Assembly (NCBI RefSeq): GCF_034932065.1
Contig: NZ_JAYGHP010000014.1
Location: 1 to 64,000, forward strand
Source: Crocosphaera sp. UHCC 0190
GTDB lineage: Bacteria > Cyanobacteriota > Cyanobacteriia > Cyanobacteriales > Microcystaceae
DNA: 64,000 nt
Direction: 5' to 3'
Shown here: one piece after another, positions 18,257 to 26,789 of the stretch
Layout of the letters: each line of letters starts with the position of its first letter
Position numbering within the stretch: position 1 is the first letter of the stretch
Made by a program: the position numbers and the translations under genes
The notes under the pieces: model-generated
Database searches by the model: none
What the model saw: the letters and a program-made list of their open reading frames with translations, nothing else
What the model was told of the DNA's origin: nothing

Positions 18257-19033
18257 ATGGAGAGTTGGTACTCTGTGCTACAACGCTTCAAACAGGATTT
18301 AAAAAACGATCTCATTGCGGGTTTATTAGTTGTCATTCCCTTGGCGACAACAATCTGGTTAACGATTACAATCGCTACCTGGGTGATCAATCTTCTAACC
18401 CAAATTCCCAAGCAACTCAACCCTTTTGATGGACTCGATCCGATTTTGAGTTCCTGTCTCAATTTAACCGTGGGATTTGCAGTTCCGTTGCTGTGTATTT
18501 TAATTATTGGTTTGATGGCCCGTAATATTGCGGGTCGATGGCTCTTAGATTTAGGAGAGCGGATTTTACAATCCATTCCCCTCGCCGGGGCCGTGTATAA
18601 AACCTTACAACAAATTTTAGAAACCCTTTTCAAAGATTCTAAAACCAAATTTCGTCGCGTCGTCATGGTTGAATATCCCAGACGCGGGGTTTGGAGTATT
18701 GGTTTTGTCACAGGAACCCTTAGCCCTTCTCTACAAGCTCATCTTGACGAACCGATGTTGAGTGTTTTTATCCCGACGACTCCTAATCCGACATCGGGAT
18801 GGTACGCGATTATTGCTAACAATGATGTGATTAACGTGCCTATTTCTATTGAAGATGCTTTCAAAGTGCTAATTTCTGGTGGTATTGTCAGTCCCAATAA
18901 CCCTGCAACGATTCCACTGTCTTTATCCCAACCGAATAAGACTCCCCAAGTTGTTCTGGATAATTCCCTAATCCCAGAAGAAAATCACCCTATCGCCCTA
19001 GAAGAAGAGTCTTCAACCCTTAACCCTGATTGA
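18257..19033 (+). CDS. DUF502 family membrane protein
   Basis: A 258-residue protein counted from the ATG at 18257 (MESWYSVLQRFKQDLKNDLI), which begins where the family usually begins; a longer reading from 18200 adds 19 unconserved residues. Two membrane helices (about 20-45 and 72-95) are followed by a conserved cytosolic part with GRWLLDLGERILQSIPLAGA, VVMVEYPRRGVWSIGFVTG and FIPTTPNPTSGWYAII, all typical of DUF502. Function is unknown in bacteria. NusB follows after ten bases, so the two are probably co-transcribed. Confidence 0.88.
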   Translation: MESWYSVLQRFKQDLKNDLIAGLLVVIPLATTIWLTITIATWVINLLTQIPKQLNPFDGLDPILSSCLNLTVGFAVPLLCILIIGLMARNIAGRWLLDLGERILQSIPLAGAVYKTLQQILETLFKDSKTKFRRVVMVEYPRRGVWSIGFVTGTLSPSLQAHLDEPMLSVFIPTTPNPTSGWYAIIANNDVINVPISIEDAFKVLISGGIVSPNNPATIPLSLSQPNKTPQVVLDNSLIPEENHPIALEEESSTLNPD

Positions 19034-19043
19034 TCATTAAATT

Positions 19044-19676
19044 ATGCCCCCTCGTCAGCAACCGCGCCGCATTGCCCGTGAACTTGCTTTATTAAGTCTC
19101 AGTCAAATTAAGGGAAATGCTGAAAAAATGGAGCAAGTTGCTCTCAATAACCTTGTTTTAGCTGCGATTCGTACCCTCACCAGTGAAGTTCAAGACAGCC
19201 TAGAAACGGCCTCAGCAGAGGTAACGAGAGGCCATGATCAGCTTTTTAAATACGAAACCCGCGCCACCACTCTCGAAAGTGCTAAGGCGATGATCCAAGA
19301 TGCTTTAACTTTAACTCAAGGGGCGATTAATCGTCTGGCCACTGCGGTAGAATTTCCCGAAATGATTCAATTATCAAGTCAATATGAAGTGCGAGAATAT
19401 GCCTTAGAAATTATTGGGGCAGTCCATCGACGACGCAAAGAAATTGATGAACAAATTGAGGCGGTTTTACAAGATTGGCAGTTGCGTCGTTTAGCGAAAA
19501 TTGACCAAGATATTTTACGTCTTGCTGTGGCTGAAATGTTATTTCTTGAAGTTCCGCAAAAAGTAGCGATTAATGAAGCAGTAGAATTAGCCAAACGTTA
19601 TTCGGATGATGATGGTTATCGTTTTATTAATGGGGTTTTAAGACGGTTTACAGAGCAGATGAGAAAGGTTAATTAG
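19044..19676 (+). CDS. nusB: transcription antitermination factor NusB
   Basis: NusB binds boxA RNA with S10 (NusE) and supports antitermination of rRNA operons. The 210-residue protein begins [19 protein letters not shown] and has the conserved C-terminal helices [23 protein letters not shown]-like and [14 protein letters not shown]. It is longer than the ~140-residue E. coli protein because of a central helical insertion (about 55-110), which is normal in cyanobacteria. The start lies ten bases after the DUF502 gene. It converges on a REP-associated transposase gene 44 bases away. Confidence 0.93.
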   Translation: MPPRQQPRRIARELALLSLSQIKGNAEKMEQVALNNLVLAAIRTLTSEVQDSLETASAEVTRGHDQLFKYETRATTLESAKAMIQDALTLTQGAINRLATAVEFPEMIQLSSQYEVREYALEIIGAVHRRRKEIDEQIEAVLQDWQLRRLAKIDQDILRLAVAEMLFLEVPQKVAINEAVELAKRYSDDDGYRFINGVLRRFTEQMRKVN

Positions 19677-19697
19677 ACTTGATTTCTCCAATTAATC

Positions 19698-19719
19698 GTA
19701 GGCCGATGCACTGCCCACC
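19698..19719. repeat. decayed REP-like copy at the transposase 3' end
   Basis: GTAGG followed by a divergent centre and TGCCCACC resembles one REP family A unit with its left arm degraded. It abuts the stop codon of the transposase, so REP copies lie on both sides of that gene. Confidence 0.45.
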
Positions 19720-19720
19720 A

Positions 19721-20296
19721 TTATTCCCCCACATAATTTTTAATCTTATCAAAATAATAAATCTTATCGAATTTTCCCTGACAAACACATCCCCAATTAG
19801 ATGAATATCCGTCTTTTTGAACCCAAGTATGAAAACTTGAATATAACCATGAATGGGGACAAGAAACTAAACCATGTTTAACTGGATTATAATGAATATA
19901 ATTCAAATAAGTTTCTAATTCTGATTCATCTTTTAGGCTGTGTTCCCAAAAACGTCGTTGCCAAACATCACTTTCACGATGTTTTTGTCGAGAAATAGAA
20001 ACCGTATCAGGTAAAGTGTTATTGCCTCGGAATGATTTAGTAAATATTGTTTTAATTCGTCCAATGCGTTTAGAATAGTTTTGATCTTCAGGGGGTAATG
20101 TCCAAAGAAAATGAAGATGATCCGGTAAAATTACTGCACCAATAATATTAAAAGGCATTTCTTGTTTTACAGTAGCTACCGCTTCACGAAGTTTGTTAAC
20201 ATTATCAGAATTAGCAAAGTAAGGGTTTCTTTGATAAGTAACAATTGTAAAAAAATAGGTTCCAGCAGGAACATACAGACGACGATAATTAGACAT
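19721..20296 (-). CDS. REP-associated tyrosine transposase (RAYT)
   Basis: A 191-residue Y1/HUH single-strand nuclease of the IS200-like RAYT type. The HUH motif is ILPDHLHFLW (His60, His62) and the catalytic tyrosine is in the segment YLNYIHYNPVKHGLV (Tyr133 or Tyr136). The N-terminus YFFTIVTYQRNPYF is a typical RAYT start. RAYTs are usually single-copy and immobile themselves but are thought to mobilise REP palindromes. REP family A copies flank this gene (19698, 20357, 20538) and recur in the window, so they are its likely substrate. The protein looks full-length. A 35-base tandem duplication covers its start codon region. Confidence 0.9.
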   Translation of the reverse strand: MSNYRRLYVPAGTYFFTIVTYQRNPYFANSDNVNKLREAVATVKQEMPFNIIGAVILPDHLHFLWTLPPEDQNYSKRIGRIKTIFTKSFRGNNTLPDTVSISRQKHRESDVWQRRFWEHSLKDESELETYLNYIHYNPVKHGLVSCPHSWLYSSFHTWVQKDGYSSNWGCVCQGKFDKIYYFDKIKNYVGE

Positions 20297-20357
20297 ATTT
20301 TTTTTTGTTAATTTGATATTAGTTTAGACATAGTTTTTTTTGTTAATTTGATATTAG
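20291..20357. repeat. 35-base-period tandem duplication at the RAYT 5' end
   Basis: Two 32-base units (20291-20322 and 20326-20357) differ at one position and are offset by 35 bases. Unit one contains the transposase start codon; unit two repeats ATGTCTAA upstream and runs directly into a REP palindrome. Confidence 0.85.
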
Positions 20358-20381
20358 TAAGGTGGGCAATGCCCACCCTAC
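20357..20381. repeat. REP palindrome, family A
   Basis: Left arm GTAAGGTGGGC, loop AAT, right arm GCCCACCCTAC, with one mismatch in the arms. It lies 60 bases upstream of the RAYT start. Confidence 0.88.
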
Positions 20382-20780
20382 GATTAAGATTGTTCAGGTA
20401 AGTATAGTTTCATTCTGAAGTCGGTAAGGTAGGTAATGCTAAGCCTATAATTATTTCCATTATTCGTCGTTTAACTACGATTATTCCTTATACTAATATT
20501 CCCCTATTCTCTGTATATTTTCTAAACTCCTTCAATTGTAGGGTGGGCATTGCCCACCGATAAATCTAAACTAACAACATTAAGATTCATTAAAATTAAA
20601 CAACCCAAACGTTGCTAAAATCCCCATCAAACCCAGTCAAAATAAGCAATAGAGGGCATTTTTGCTTATGTAACATTATTTAAGCAAACACTCAATAAAC
20701 GCGACAACTTTGAGACAATCAAAAACAGCTTAAACTCGTGTCATCATCACGTCTTATTTCAACATATAAAGGAGAACTCT
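20382..20780. other. gene-free region upstream of chlB
   Basis: This 399-base stretch has no credible ORF. It contains a degenerate REP-like sequence (20424-20447), another REP unit (20538-20558), and the chlB leader. A good ribosome-binding site, AAAGGAGAA, lies at about 20769-20777, just before the chlB ATG. No promoter could be assigned confidently. Confidence 0.6.
20538..20558. repeat. REP palindrome, family A, right arm shortened
   Basis: Left arm GTAGGGTGGGC is complete, the loop is ATT and the right arm stops at GCCCACC, after which the sequence diverges. It lies between RAYT and chlB. Confidence 0.82.
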
Positions 20781-22307
20781 ATGAAACTCGCTTATTGGAT
20801 GTATGCTGGCCCTGCACACATTGGAACCCTACGCATTGCTAGTTCCTTCAAAAACGTCCATGCGATTATGCACGCACCCCTTGGCGATGATTATTTTAAC
20901 GTAATGCGGTCAATGTTGGAAAGGGAAAGAAATTTCACCCCTGTTACTGCCAGTATTGTAGATCGTAACGTTTTAGCGCGGGGTTCTCAAGAGAAAGTTA
21001 TCGATAATATTGTTCGTAAAGATGGGGAAGAAAACCCTGATTTAATTGTCTTAACGCCTACTTGTACCTCTAGTATTTTACAAGAAGATTTAGCCAATTT
21101 TGTAGACCGCGCACAAATGGATGCTAAAGGGGATGTCATGTTAGCGGATGTTAATCATTATCGCTACAATGAGTTACAAGCAGCCGACAGAACTTTGCAT
21201 CAAATTGTTAAATTTTACCTGGAAAAAGCTCGTAAAAAAGGAGAGTTACCGGAAGGAAAAACCGCGAATCCTTCGGTTAATATTATCGGTATTTCTACCC
21301 TGGGTTTCCATAATCAACATGACTGTACAGAATTAAAACGGTTAATGAAAGATTTGGGAATTGAAGTTAATGAAGTGATTCCTGAAGGTGCATCAGTTCA
21401 TAACTTAAAGAACTTACCTAAAGCTTGGTTTAATTTGACTCCTTATCGGGAATTAGGGTTAATGTCAGCCCAATATTTACAGGAAGAATTTGGGATGCCT
21501 TATGTGGATATTACCCCGATGGGAGTGGTAGAAACAGCGCGGTGTATTCGGAAGATTCAACAGGTAATTAATGCTCAAGGTGCTAATGTTGATTATGAAA
21601 ATTATATCAACGAACAGACCTTATATGTGTCTCAAGCTGCTTGGTTTTCTCGGTCGATTGACTGTCAGAATTTAACGGGTAAAAAAGCGGTTGTCTTTGG
21701 GGATAATACCCATGCTGCTGCGATTACTAAAATTCTCGCACGGGAGATGGGAATTCATGTGGTTTTAGCGGGAACTTATTGTAAATATGATGCAGAATGG
21801 TTCAAGGAACAAGTTAGCGAATATTGCGATGAAGTGTTAATTAGTGATGATAATGGGGCCATTGGTGATGCGATCGCACGCATTGAACCTTCTGCTATTT
21901 TTGGCACCCAAATGGAACGTCATGTCGGGAAAAGATTAGACATTCCTTGTGGGGTTATTGCCGCACCAATTCACATTCAAAACTTCCCCATTGGTTACAA
22001 ACCTTTCTGTGGTTATGAAGGCACAAATCAGATTGCAGATTTAGTGTACAATTCCTTTACTTTGGGGATGGAAGATCACCTCTTAGAAATCTTTGGGGGA
22101 CATGATACTAAGGAGGTAATTACGAAAGGAATTTCGGCTGATTCTGATTTGAATTGGAACAAAGAAGCACAAGGAGAATTGAATAAGGTTCCTGGTTTTG
22201 TACGGGGTAAAGTGAAACGAAATACTGAAAAGTTTGCCCGTGAACGAGGATTCTCTGAGATTACTCTTGAGGTAATGTATGCAGCGAAAGAAGCGGTAGG
22301 TGCTTAA
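20781..22307 (+). CDS. chlB: light-independent protochlorophyllide reductase subunit B
   Basis: ChlB pairs with ChlN to form the catalytic component of dark-operative protochlorophyllide oxidoreductase, allowing chlorophyll synthesis without light; ChlL is the electron-donating ATPase. The 508-residue protein shows the nitrogenase-MoFe-like fold: [20 protein letters not shown] at the start, the Cys-containing [14 protein letters not shown], and the C-terminal PCP_red helical domain (about 460-505, [20 protein letters not shown]). Length matches the family. chlL and chlN are not adjacent, as is common for chlB. Transcription probably ends at the REP hairpin six bases after the stop. Confidence 0.97.
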   Translation: MKLAYWMYAGPAHIGTLRIASSFKNVHAIMHAPLGDDYFNVMRSMLERERNFTPVTASIVDRNVLARGSQEKVIDNIVRKDGEENPDLIVLTPTCTSSILQEDLANFVDRAQMDAKGDVMLADVNHYRYNELQAADRTLHQIVKFYLEKARKKGELPEGKTANPSVNIIGISTLGFHNQHDCTELKRLMKDLGIEVNEVIPEGASVHNLKNLPKAWFNLTPYRELGLMSAQYLQEEFGMPYVDITPMGVVETARCIRKIQQVINAQGANVDYENYINEQTLYVSQAAWFSRSIDCQNLTGKKAVVFGDNTHAAAITKILAREMGIHVVLAGTYCKYDAEWFKEQVSEYCDEVLISDDNGAIGDAIARIEPSAIFGTQMERHVGKRLDIPCGVIAAPIHIQNFPIGYKPFCGYEGTNQIADLVYNSFTLGMEDHLLEIFGGHDTKEVITKGISADSDLNWNKEAQGELNKVPGFVRGKVKRNTEKFARERGFSEITLEVMYAAKEAVGA

Positions 22308-22312
22308 TTAAT

Positions 22313-22337
22313 GTAGGGTGGGCAATGCCCACCTTAC
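22313..22337. repeat. REP palindrome, family A, after chlB
   Basis: Left arm GTAGGGTGGGC, loop AAT, right arm GCCCACCTTAC with one mismatch. It separates chlB from a truncated antitoxin reading frame that opens exactly at its right edge. Confidence 0.9.
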
Positions 22338-22478
22338 TATAAACTCTCAGAAGAAGACAATGATCCAACTGAGGAATTATTAGAAATTGAAGGATTTAAA
22401 GAAGTATTTACTAAAGCACAAAAAAATGTTATAGAAGGTAAGGTGATTTCTGTTGAGCAACTCAAACGAAAATATTAA
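22338..22478 (+). pseudogene. antitoxin remnant, N-terminus missing
   Basis: An open frame without a start codon encodes about 46 residues ending in KVISVEQLKRKY, with an acidic stretch before it (EELLEIEGFKEVFTKAQKN). The pattern matches the C-terminal part of small type II antitoxins. Its 3' end overlaps a second remnant in another frame, the standard antitoxin-toxin overlap. The 5' part is replaced by a REP palindrome. This is read by eye from composition and gene overlap, not from a database match. Confidence 0.5.
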
Positions 22479-22574
22479 ATATACAGTTTTAATTAGTGTT
22501 GATGCTCAATCTTTTTTTGAGTCTGCTTCCGGTTCATTACAAAAAAAATAGATCGAAGCAAGATTTATGAGTAA
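22453..22574 (+). pseudogene. RelE/ParE-type toxin remnant, frameshifted
   Basis: Starting at TTG 22453, inside the end of the antitoxin frame, the sequence reads NIKYTVLISVDAQSFFESAS, then SLQKK and a stop. A one-base shift at a run of eight A (22541-22548) would continue IDRSKIYE and stop again. The pattern of beta-strand, AQxFF and SLQKKIDR resembles the start of RelE/ParE toxins. Only about 40 of the usual ~85 residues remain, so it is inactive. Confidence 0.45.
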
Positions 22575-22882
22575 CTCTTTAAAATAAAAAACTTTCAATC
22601 TTAACCAATAATTAATTTAATTTTAATTACTTTATGATAAAATTTTTGAACTAAAAATCATCAAGGTTTTGTATAACTTAAGTTACTATTCATGAGCAAA
22701 TAAGTTATACATTATTGCTAACATTTTTATGGAATTCATCGATTACAATGACTCTGGATTAGCTCTAAAAAACTAATAAGGATTGCCAGAAAACATCTTT
22801 GACAGGCAATTTAAACCTTTCATTTTCTTGTGTTTACCTTACCTTAACCTAATTCATTTTCAGAGAAAAAATCGAGGTTTTT
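22575..22882. other. AT-rich leader of the nuclease gene
   Basis: No ORF or clear hairpin was found in these 308 bases. The base composition is strongly A/T, and GAGG at about 22873 is a plausible ribosome-binding site for the next gene. Confidence 0.5.
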
Positions 22883-25800
22883 ATGCCAACTAATGTCTTT
22901 ATCAACGAAATCCATTACGATAATATCGGCACTGATACGGGTGAAGCGATTGAAATAGCAGGACTAGGAGGACTAGATCTATTTGGATGGAGTTTAGTTC
23001 TTTATAATGGTGCAAATGGACTGGTATATAATACAATTTCCTTAACGGGTACGATTCCCAATCAAAATAATGGTTTCGGAACCGCTTCCTTTAGCTTTCC
23101 GACCAATGGGATTCAAAATGGTTCTCCTGATGGGATTGCTTTAGTCGATAATAATAATAATGTTGTACAATTCCTCAGTTATGAGGGGACATTTACCGCT
23201 TTAGATGGCCCTGCTATTGGCCTAACCAGTACAGATATTGGGGTAACTGAAACAAGTTCAACTCCCGTAGGTGAATCCTTACAACTAACAGGAACGGGAA
23301 CCACCGCAGAAGATTTCACTTGGACTGTCTCTACAGATGATAGTTTTGGTACTGTCAACAGTGGTCAATCTTTCACTAACAATAGTAGCCCAACTATCAA
23401 TATTAATGAAATTCGGATTGACCAACCCAGTACAGATAACGATGAATATTTTGAGTTAACCGGAACCCCAGGAACTTCTCTCAACGGATTCACTTATATT
23501 GTCATTGGTGATGGTACAGGAGGTAGCGGTGTTATTGAAGCAGTGGTTAACTTAGACGGAAGTTTTATCAATAGTAATGGGTTTTTTGTTGCTGCGGAAA
23601 ATACCTTTACCCTGGGAACTGCTGATCTGATCACCTCCTTAAACTTTGAAAATAGTGATAACGTTACCCATTTATTAGTAGAAGGGTTTACCGGAACCAA
23701 TGGTCAAGACTTAGACACCAACGATGATGGAGTTTTAGATATTACTCCTTGGACAACGGTACTTGATTCTGTCGCGTTACTTAACAGTGTTGGAAGTGGC
23801 GATCTCGTTTACAGTCAAACCACCATTGGCCCGGATGGTTCCTCTGTTCCTGGTCATGTGTTTCGCAGTCCTGATGGTACGGGAAACTTCCAGATTGGTA
23901 ATTTTGATCCTAATGGGGGAGATGATACTCCTGGTGCAGAAAATGACGGAGGAGTAAACCCTCCCCCTAATACCATTACTCGTATTTACGATATCCAAGG
24001 TGAGGGTCATATTTCTAGTTTTAATGGTCAAACCGTCGTTACAACAGGAATTGTGACCGCAGTTGATACCAATGGTTTCTATCTCCAAGATGAGACTGGA
24101 GACGGGAATGTTAATACCTCAGACGGAATTTTTGTCTTTACCAGTTCCCTCCCTACTGTTGCGATAGGAGATGAATTAGAAGTTCAAGGAACCGTCAGTG
24201 AGTTTACCCCTGGTGGAACAAGTACGGGGAATCTTTCGGTCACTCAAATTGGTAATGCAACCATTACCACCCTTTCGACGGGAAATGCGTTACCTACTGC
24301 GACTATTATTGGGTCAAGTGGTCGTATTCCTCCCACCCAAATCATTGATAATGATAATTTTGCCACCTTTGACCCCCAACAGGACGGAATTGACTTCTAC
24401 GAAACCTTAGAAGGAATGCTGGTAACGGTAGAAGATGCAATATCTGTTAGTCCTACGAATCGATTTTCTGAGATTTTCGTCACCCCCAACCAAGGAACTG
24501 CGGCCACAGGGTTGAACAGTAATGGGGGACTTACTCTTACTGATACCGATCCGAATATCACCCCAACCACCCTAACGGACATTGATTTTAACCCAGAACG
24601 CATTCAAATCGATGATTTACGCGATCCTGGTGTAATTCCCCCTGTTACCACTGGAACCCTCTTAGGAGACATTACAGGGGTCGTTAGCTACAATTTCGGT
24701 AACTATGAGGTCTTAGTTGATACATCCCTTAACCTCGTTGCAGGAACCGGAATTCAACAGGGAGAAACCACAACGGTTGTGGGGAGTTCCGATCGCCTAA
24801 CCGTTGCGAGTTACAATCTCCTAAATCTTGATCCTAATGATGCAGATGGGGATACAGATGTTGCTGATGGTCGCTTTACTGCGATCGCCACTCAAATTGT
24901 TAATAATCTCCAAACCCCTGATATCATCGGGTTACAAGAGGTTCAAGATAATGATGGATCGGTTAATTCTAATATTACCTCTGCCAGTACCACCTTACAA
25001 ATGCTGGTAGATGCGATCGCCGCAGCAGGGGGTCCACAATATCAGTTTATCGATAATCCTTTTATTGGGGATGATACGAACGGGGGACAACCAGGGGGTA
25101 ACATTCGTACTGCCTATTTATATAACCCCAACCGTGTTAATTTTGTTCAAGGTTCTCTACAAACTACCACCGATCCTAACGATCAACAAACGAATTCTAA
25201 CAACCCTTTCTTTGCCAGTCGTTTACCTCTTGCTGCTACCTTTAGCTTTAATGGGGAAAATGTCACCGTTGTTAATAATCATTTTTCCTCGCGGGGAGGT
25301 AGTGATCCTTTAGTTGGTACAAATCAACCGCCAACCATTGGGGGAGAACAAGACAGATTAAATCAAGCACAATCTGTTCAAGATTTTACCAATAACCTAT
25401 TAACAAATGATCCTAATACTAATGTGGTGGTTTTAGGAGATTTGAATGGGTTTCAGTTTGAAACCTATCAAAAAGACGTTTTAGGGTCACAACTCACCAA
25501 TTTAACCAATACCCTCGATCCGGTTGAAGCTTATACCTACATTTTTGAGGGGAATTCTCAAGCGTTAGATCACATTTTTGTCAGTGATAGTTTACTGAAT
25601 AATGTACAGTATGATGCTGTTCATATTAACGCAGATTTTGTCGAAAATTCTCAACAAGCAAGCGATCATGATGGGGTAGTTGCAGGGTTATTTATTCCTA
25701 CCCCAGAAAACATTATTAATGGGACGACAGGACAAGATATCTTAACGGGAACTAACGGTAATGATGTCATTACTGGATTCCAAAGTCGAGACAGGATTAC

Positions 25801-26098
25801 AACAGGAAATGGTAGCGATCACCTTGTTTATAACAGTGTGGTTGATGGGGGTGATATTATTACTGACTTTTCTGTTGGTAATGATAAATTTGTCTTCACT
25901 CAACTGTTAGATAGTGTGGGATATAACGGGTCTAATCCTATCACAGATGGTTATGTTCGGTTCTTAGCACAAGGTAGTAATACCATGGTTCAATTTGATC
26001 CTGACGGGTTAAATGGATCAGGACTTTCTCGGTCTTTTATCTTAGTTCAAAATGTGTCGATTAGTGCTTTGAATGACGTTAATAACTTCGTGTTTTAA
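22883..26098 (+). CDS. secreted ExeM/NucH-like endonuclease with RTX tail
   Basis: A 1071-residue extracellular protein. The N-terminus begins with a lamin-tail-like domain (NVFINEIHYDNIGTDTGEAI), and a second copy follows (INEIRIDQPSTDNDEYFELT, about 175-300). An OB-like/DUF5689-type region (about 365-620) leads to an endonuclease/exonuclease/phosphatase domain (about 634-936) with its catalytic motifs: SYNLLNLD, GLQEVQD, NNHFSSRGG, LGDLNGF and ASDHDGVV. The C-terminus (about 945-1071) has RTX nonapeptide-like calcium repeats (GTNGNDVITGFQSRDRITTG). There is no N-terminal signal peptide, so type I secretion through the RTX tail is likely. This matches ExeM/NucH extracellular DNases used for phosphate scavenging or biofilm DNA turnover; the substrate is inferred. 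Confidence 0.85.
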   Translation: MPTNVFINEIHYDNIGTDTGEAIEIAGLGGLDLFGWSLVLYNGANGLVYNTISLTGTIPNQNNGFGTASFSFPTNGIQNGSPDGIALVDNNNNVVQFLSYEGTFTALDGPAIGLTSTDIGVTETSSTPVGESLQLTGTGTTAEDFTWTVSTDDSFGTVNSGQSFTNNSSPTININEIRIDQPSTDNDEYFELTGTPGTSLNGFTYIVIGDGTGGSGVIEAVVNLDGSFINSNGFFVAAENTFTLGTADLITSLNFENSDNVTHLLVEGFTGTNGQDLDTNDDGVLDITPWTTVLDSVALLNSVGSGDLVYSQTTIGPDGSSVPGHVFRSPDGTGNFQIGNFDPNGGDDTPGAENDGGVNPPPNTITRIYDIQGEGHISSFNGQTVVTTGIVTAVDTNGFYLQDETGDGNVNTSDGIFVFTSSLPTVAIGDELEVQGTVSEFTPGGTSTGNLSVTQIGNATITTLSTGNALPTATIIGSSGRIPPTQIIDNDNFATFDPQQDGIDFYETLEGMLVTVEDAISVSPTNRFSEIFVTPNQGTAATGLNSNGGLTLTDTDPNITPTTLTDIDFNPERIQIDDLRDPGVIPPVTTGTLLGDITGVVSYNFGNYEVLVDTSLNLVAGTGIQQGETTTVVGSSDRLTVASYNLLNLDPNDADGDTDVADGRFTAIATQIVNNLQTPDIIGLQEVQDNDGSVNSNITSASTTLQMLVDAIAAAGGPQYQFIDNPFIGDDTNGGQPGGNIRTAYLYNPNRVNFVQGSLQTTTDPNDQQTNSNNPFFASRLPLAATFSFNGENVTVVNNHFSSRGGSDPLVGTNQPPTIGGEQDRLNQAQSVQDFTNNLLTNDPNTNVVVLGDLNGFQFETYQKDVLGSQLTNLTNTLDPVEAYTYIFEGNSQALDHIFVSDSLLNNVQYDAVHINADFVENSQQASDHDGVVAGLFIPTPENIINGTTGQDILTGTNGNDVITGFQSRDRITTGNGSDHLVYNSVVDGGDIITDFSVGNDKFVFTQLLDSVGYNGSNPITDGYVRFLAQGSNTMVQFDPDGLNGSGLSRSFILVQNVSISALNDVNNFVF

Positions 26099-26105
26099 CC
26101 TATCC

Positions 26106-26133
26106 GTAGTGGCAATTCATGAATTGCCACTAC
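26106..26133. repeat. 28-base perfect palindrome, family B
   Basis: Half-site GTAGTGGCAATTCA and its exact complement form a perfect palindrome eight bases after the nuclease stop, followed by AAAAATACTTT. It is distinct in sequence from REP family A and may also serve as the 3' hairpin of the nuclease mRNA. Confidence 0.88.
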
Positions 26134-26192
26134 AAAAATACTTTAGGAATTCATTGTCCTTACAAAACCTTACTAATCTATCAGGAGATATC

Positions 26193-26687
26193 ATGACTTA
26201 CTCAGTTGCTAAATTTTACTTAACTGCTGTTGCGATCGCTGCTACTTCTTCTCTCATTCCGACTTCTTTTGTTCAAGCAGCAACCGTTAGTTACATCTTT
26301 ACGGGAACCCTTGATTCTGGTTCATTAAATGGTGAAACTTATTCTGGTTCTTTGAGTTTTGATGATTTATCTCTTGATGTCATTGATTTTAATTTTAGTT
26401 TTTTAGGATCAACTTTTACCATTGCTGATGCTGATACAACTCCTAGGGTTTTATTTGATAATGGACAATTTTTAGGACTTGATTATGTTGTCAGTAATTT
26501 CAATCCTTCTTTCTCTTTTATTCCAGGATTTTTTAGTATTGATGAAGCCTATTTTGCTTATGATTCGGGTAATAGTGGTGCAGGATTTGGTAGTATCAAT
26601 TATTATGCTGTTCCTGAACCTTTAACCATTTTAGGAAGCTTGACAGCCCTAGGATTTGGCGCATTTTTTAAGCGTAAATTATCTTAA
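26193..26687 (+). CDS. PEP-CTERM sorting domain protein
   Basis: A 164-residue exported protein. The start is the ATG at 26193, preceded by AGGAGATA; the frame is open further upstream but only through intergenic DNA. A signal peptide covers about residues 1-28 (ending FVQAA). The mature part is Ser/Asp/Phe-rich with a probable beta-sandwich. The C-terminus has the PEP-CTERM tripartite tag: VPEPLTILG, a hydrophobic helix and the basic end FFKRKLS. Such proteins are processed by an exosortase and reach the envelope or extracellular matrix. No exosortase gene is in the window. It follows the secreted nuclease by 94 bases. Confidence 0.88.
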   Translation: MTYSVAKFYLTAVAIAATSSLIPTSFVQAATVSYIFTGTLDSGSLNGETYSGSLSFDDLSLDVIDFNFSFLGSTFTIADADTTPRVLFDNGQFLGLDYVVSNFNPSFSFIPGFFSIDEAYFAYDSGNSGAGFGSINYYAVPEPLTILGSLTALGFGAFFKRKLS

Positions 26688-26692
26688 AACCT

Positions 26693-26717
26693 GTAGGGTG
26701 GGCATTGCCCACCTTAC
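26693..26717. repeat. REP palindrome, family A, after the PEP-CTERM gene
   Basis: Left arm GTAGGGTGGGC, loop ATT, right arm GCCCACCTTAC followed by TTTT. It sits five bases after the stop codon and could work as a terminator-like hairpin. Confidence 0.9.
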
Positions 26718-26789
26718 TTTTAAAATTAGTGCAATCATCTTTTATAATGGTTTGAAATTCAGCTATTATCCCCATTCAAACAAACTACC

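Noticed and set aside
26073-26192. Upstream extension of the PEP-CTERM protein
   Set aside because: It overlaps the nuclease end and the palindrome at 26106; the signal peptide and a good ribosome-binding site begin at 26193.
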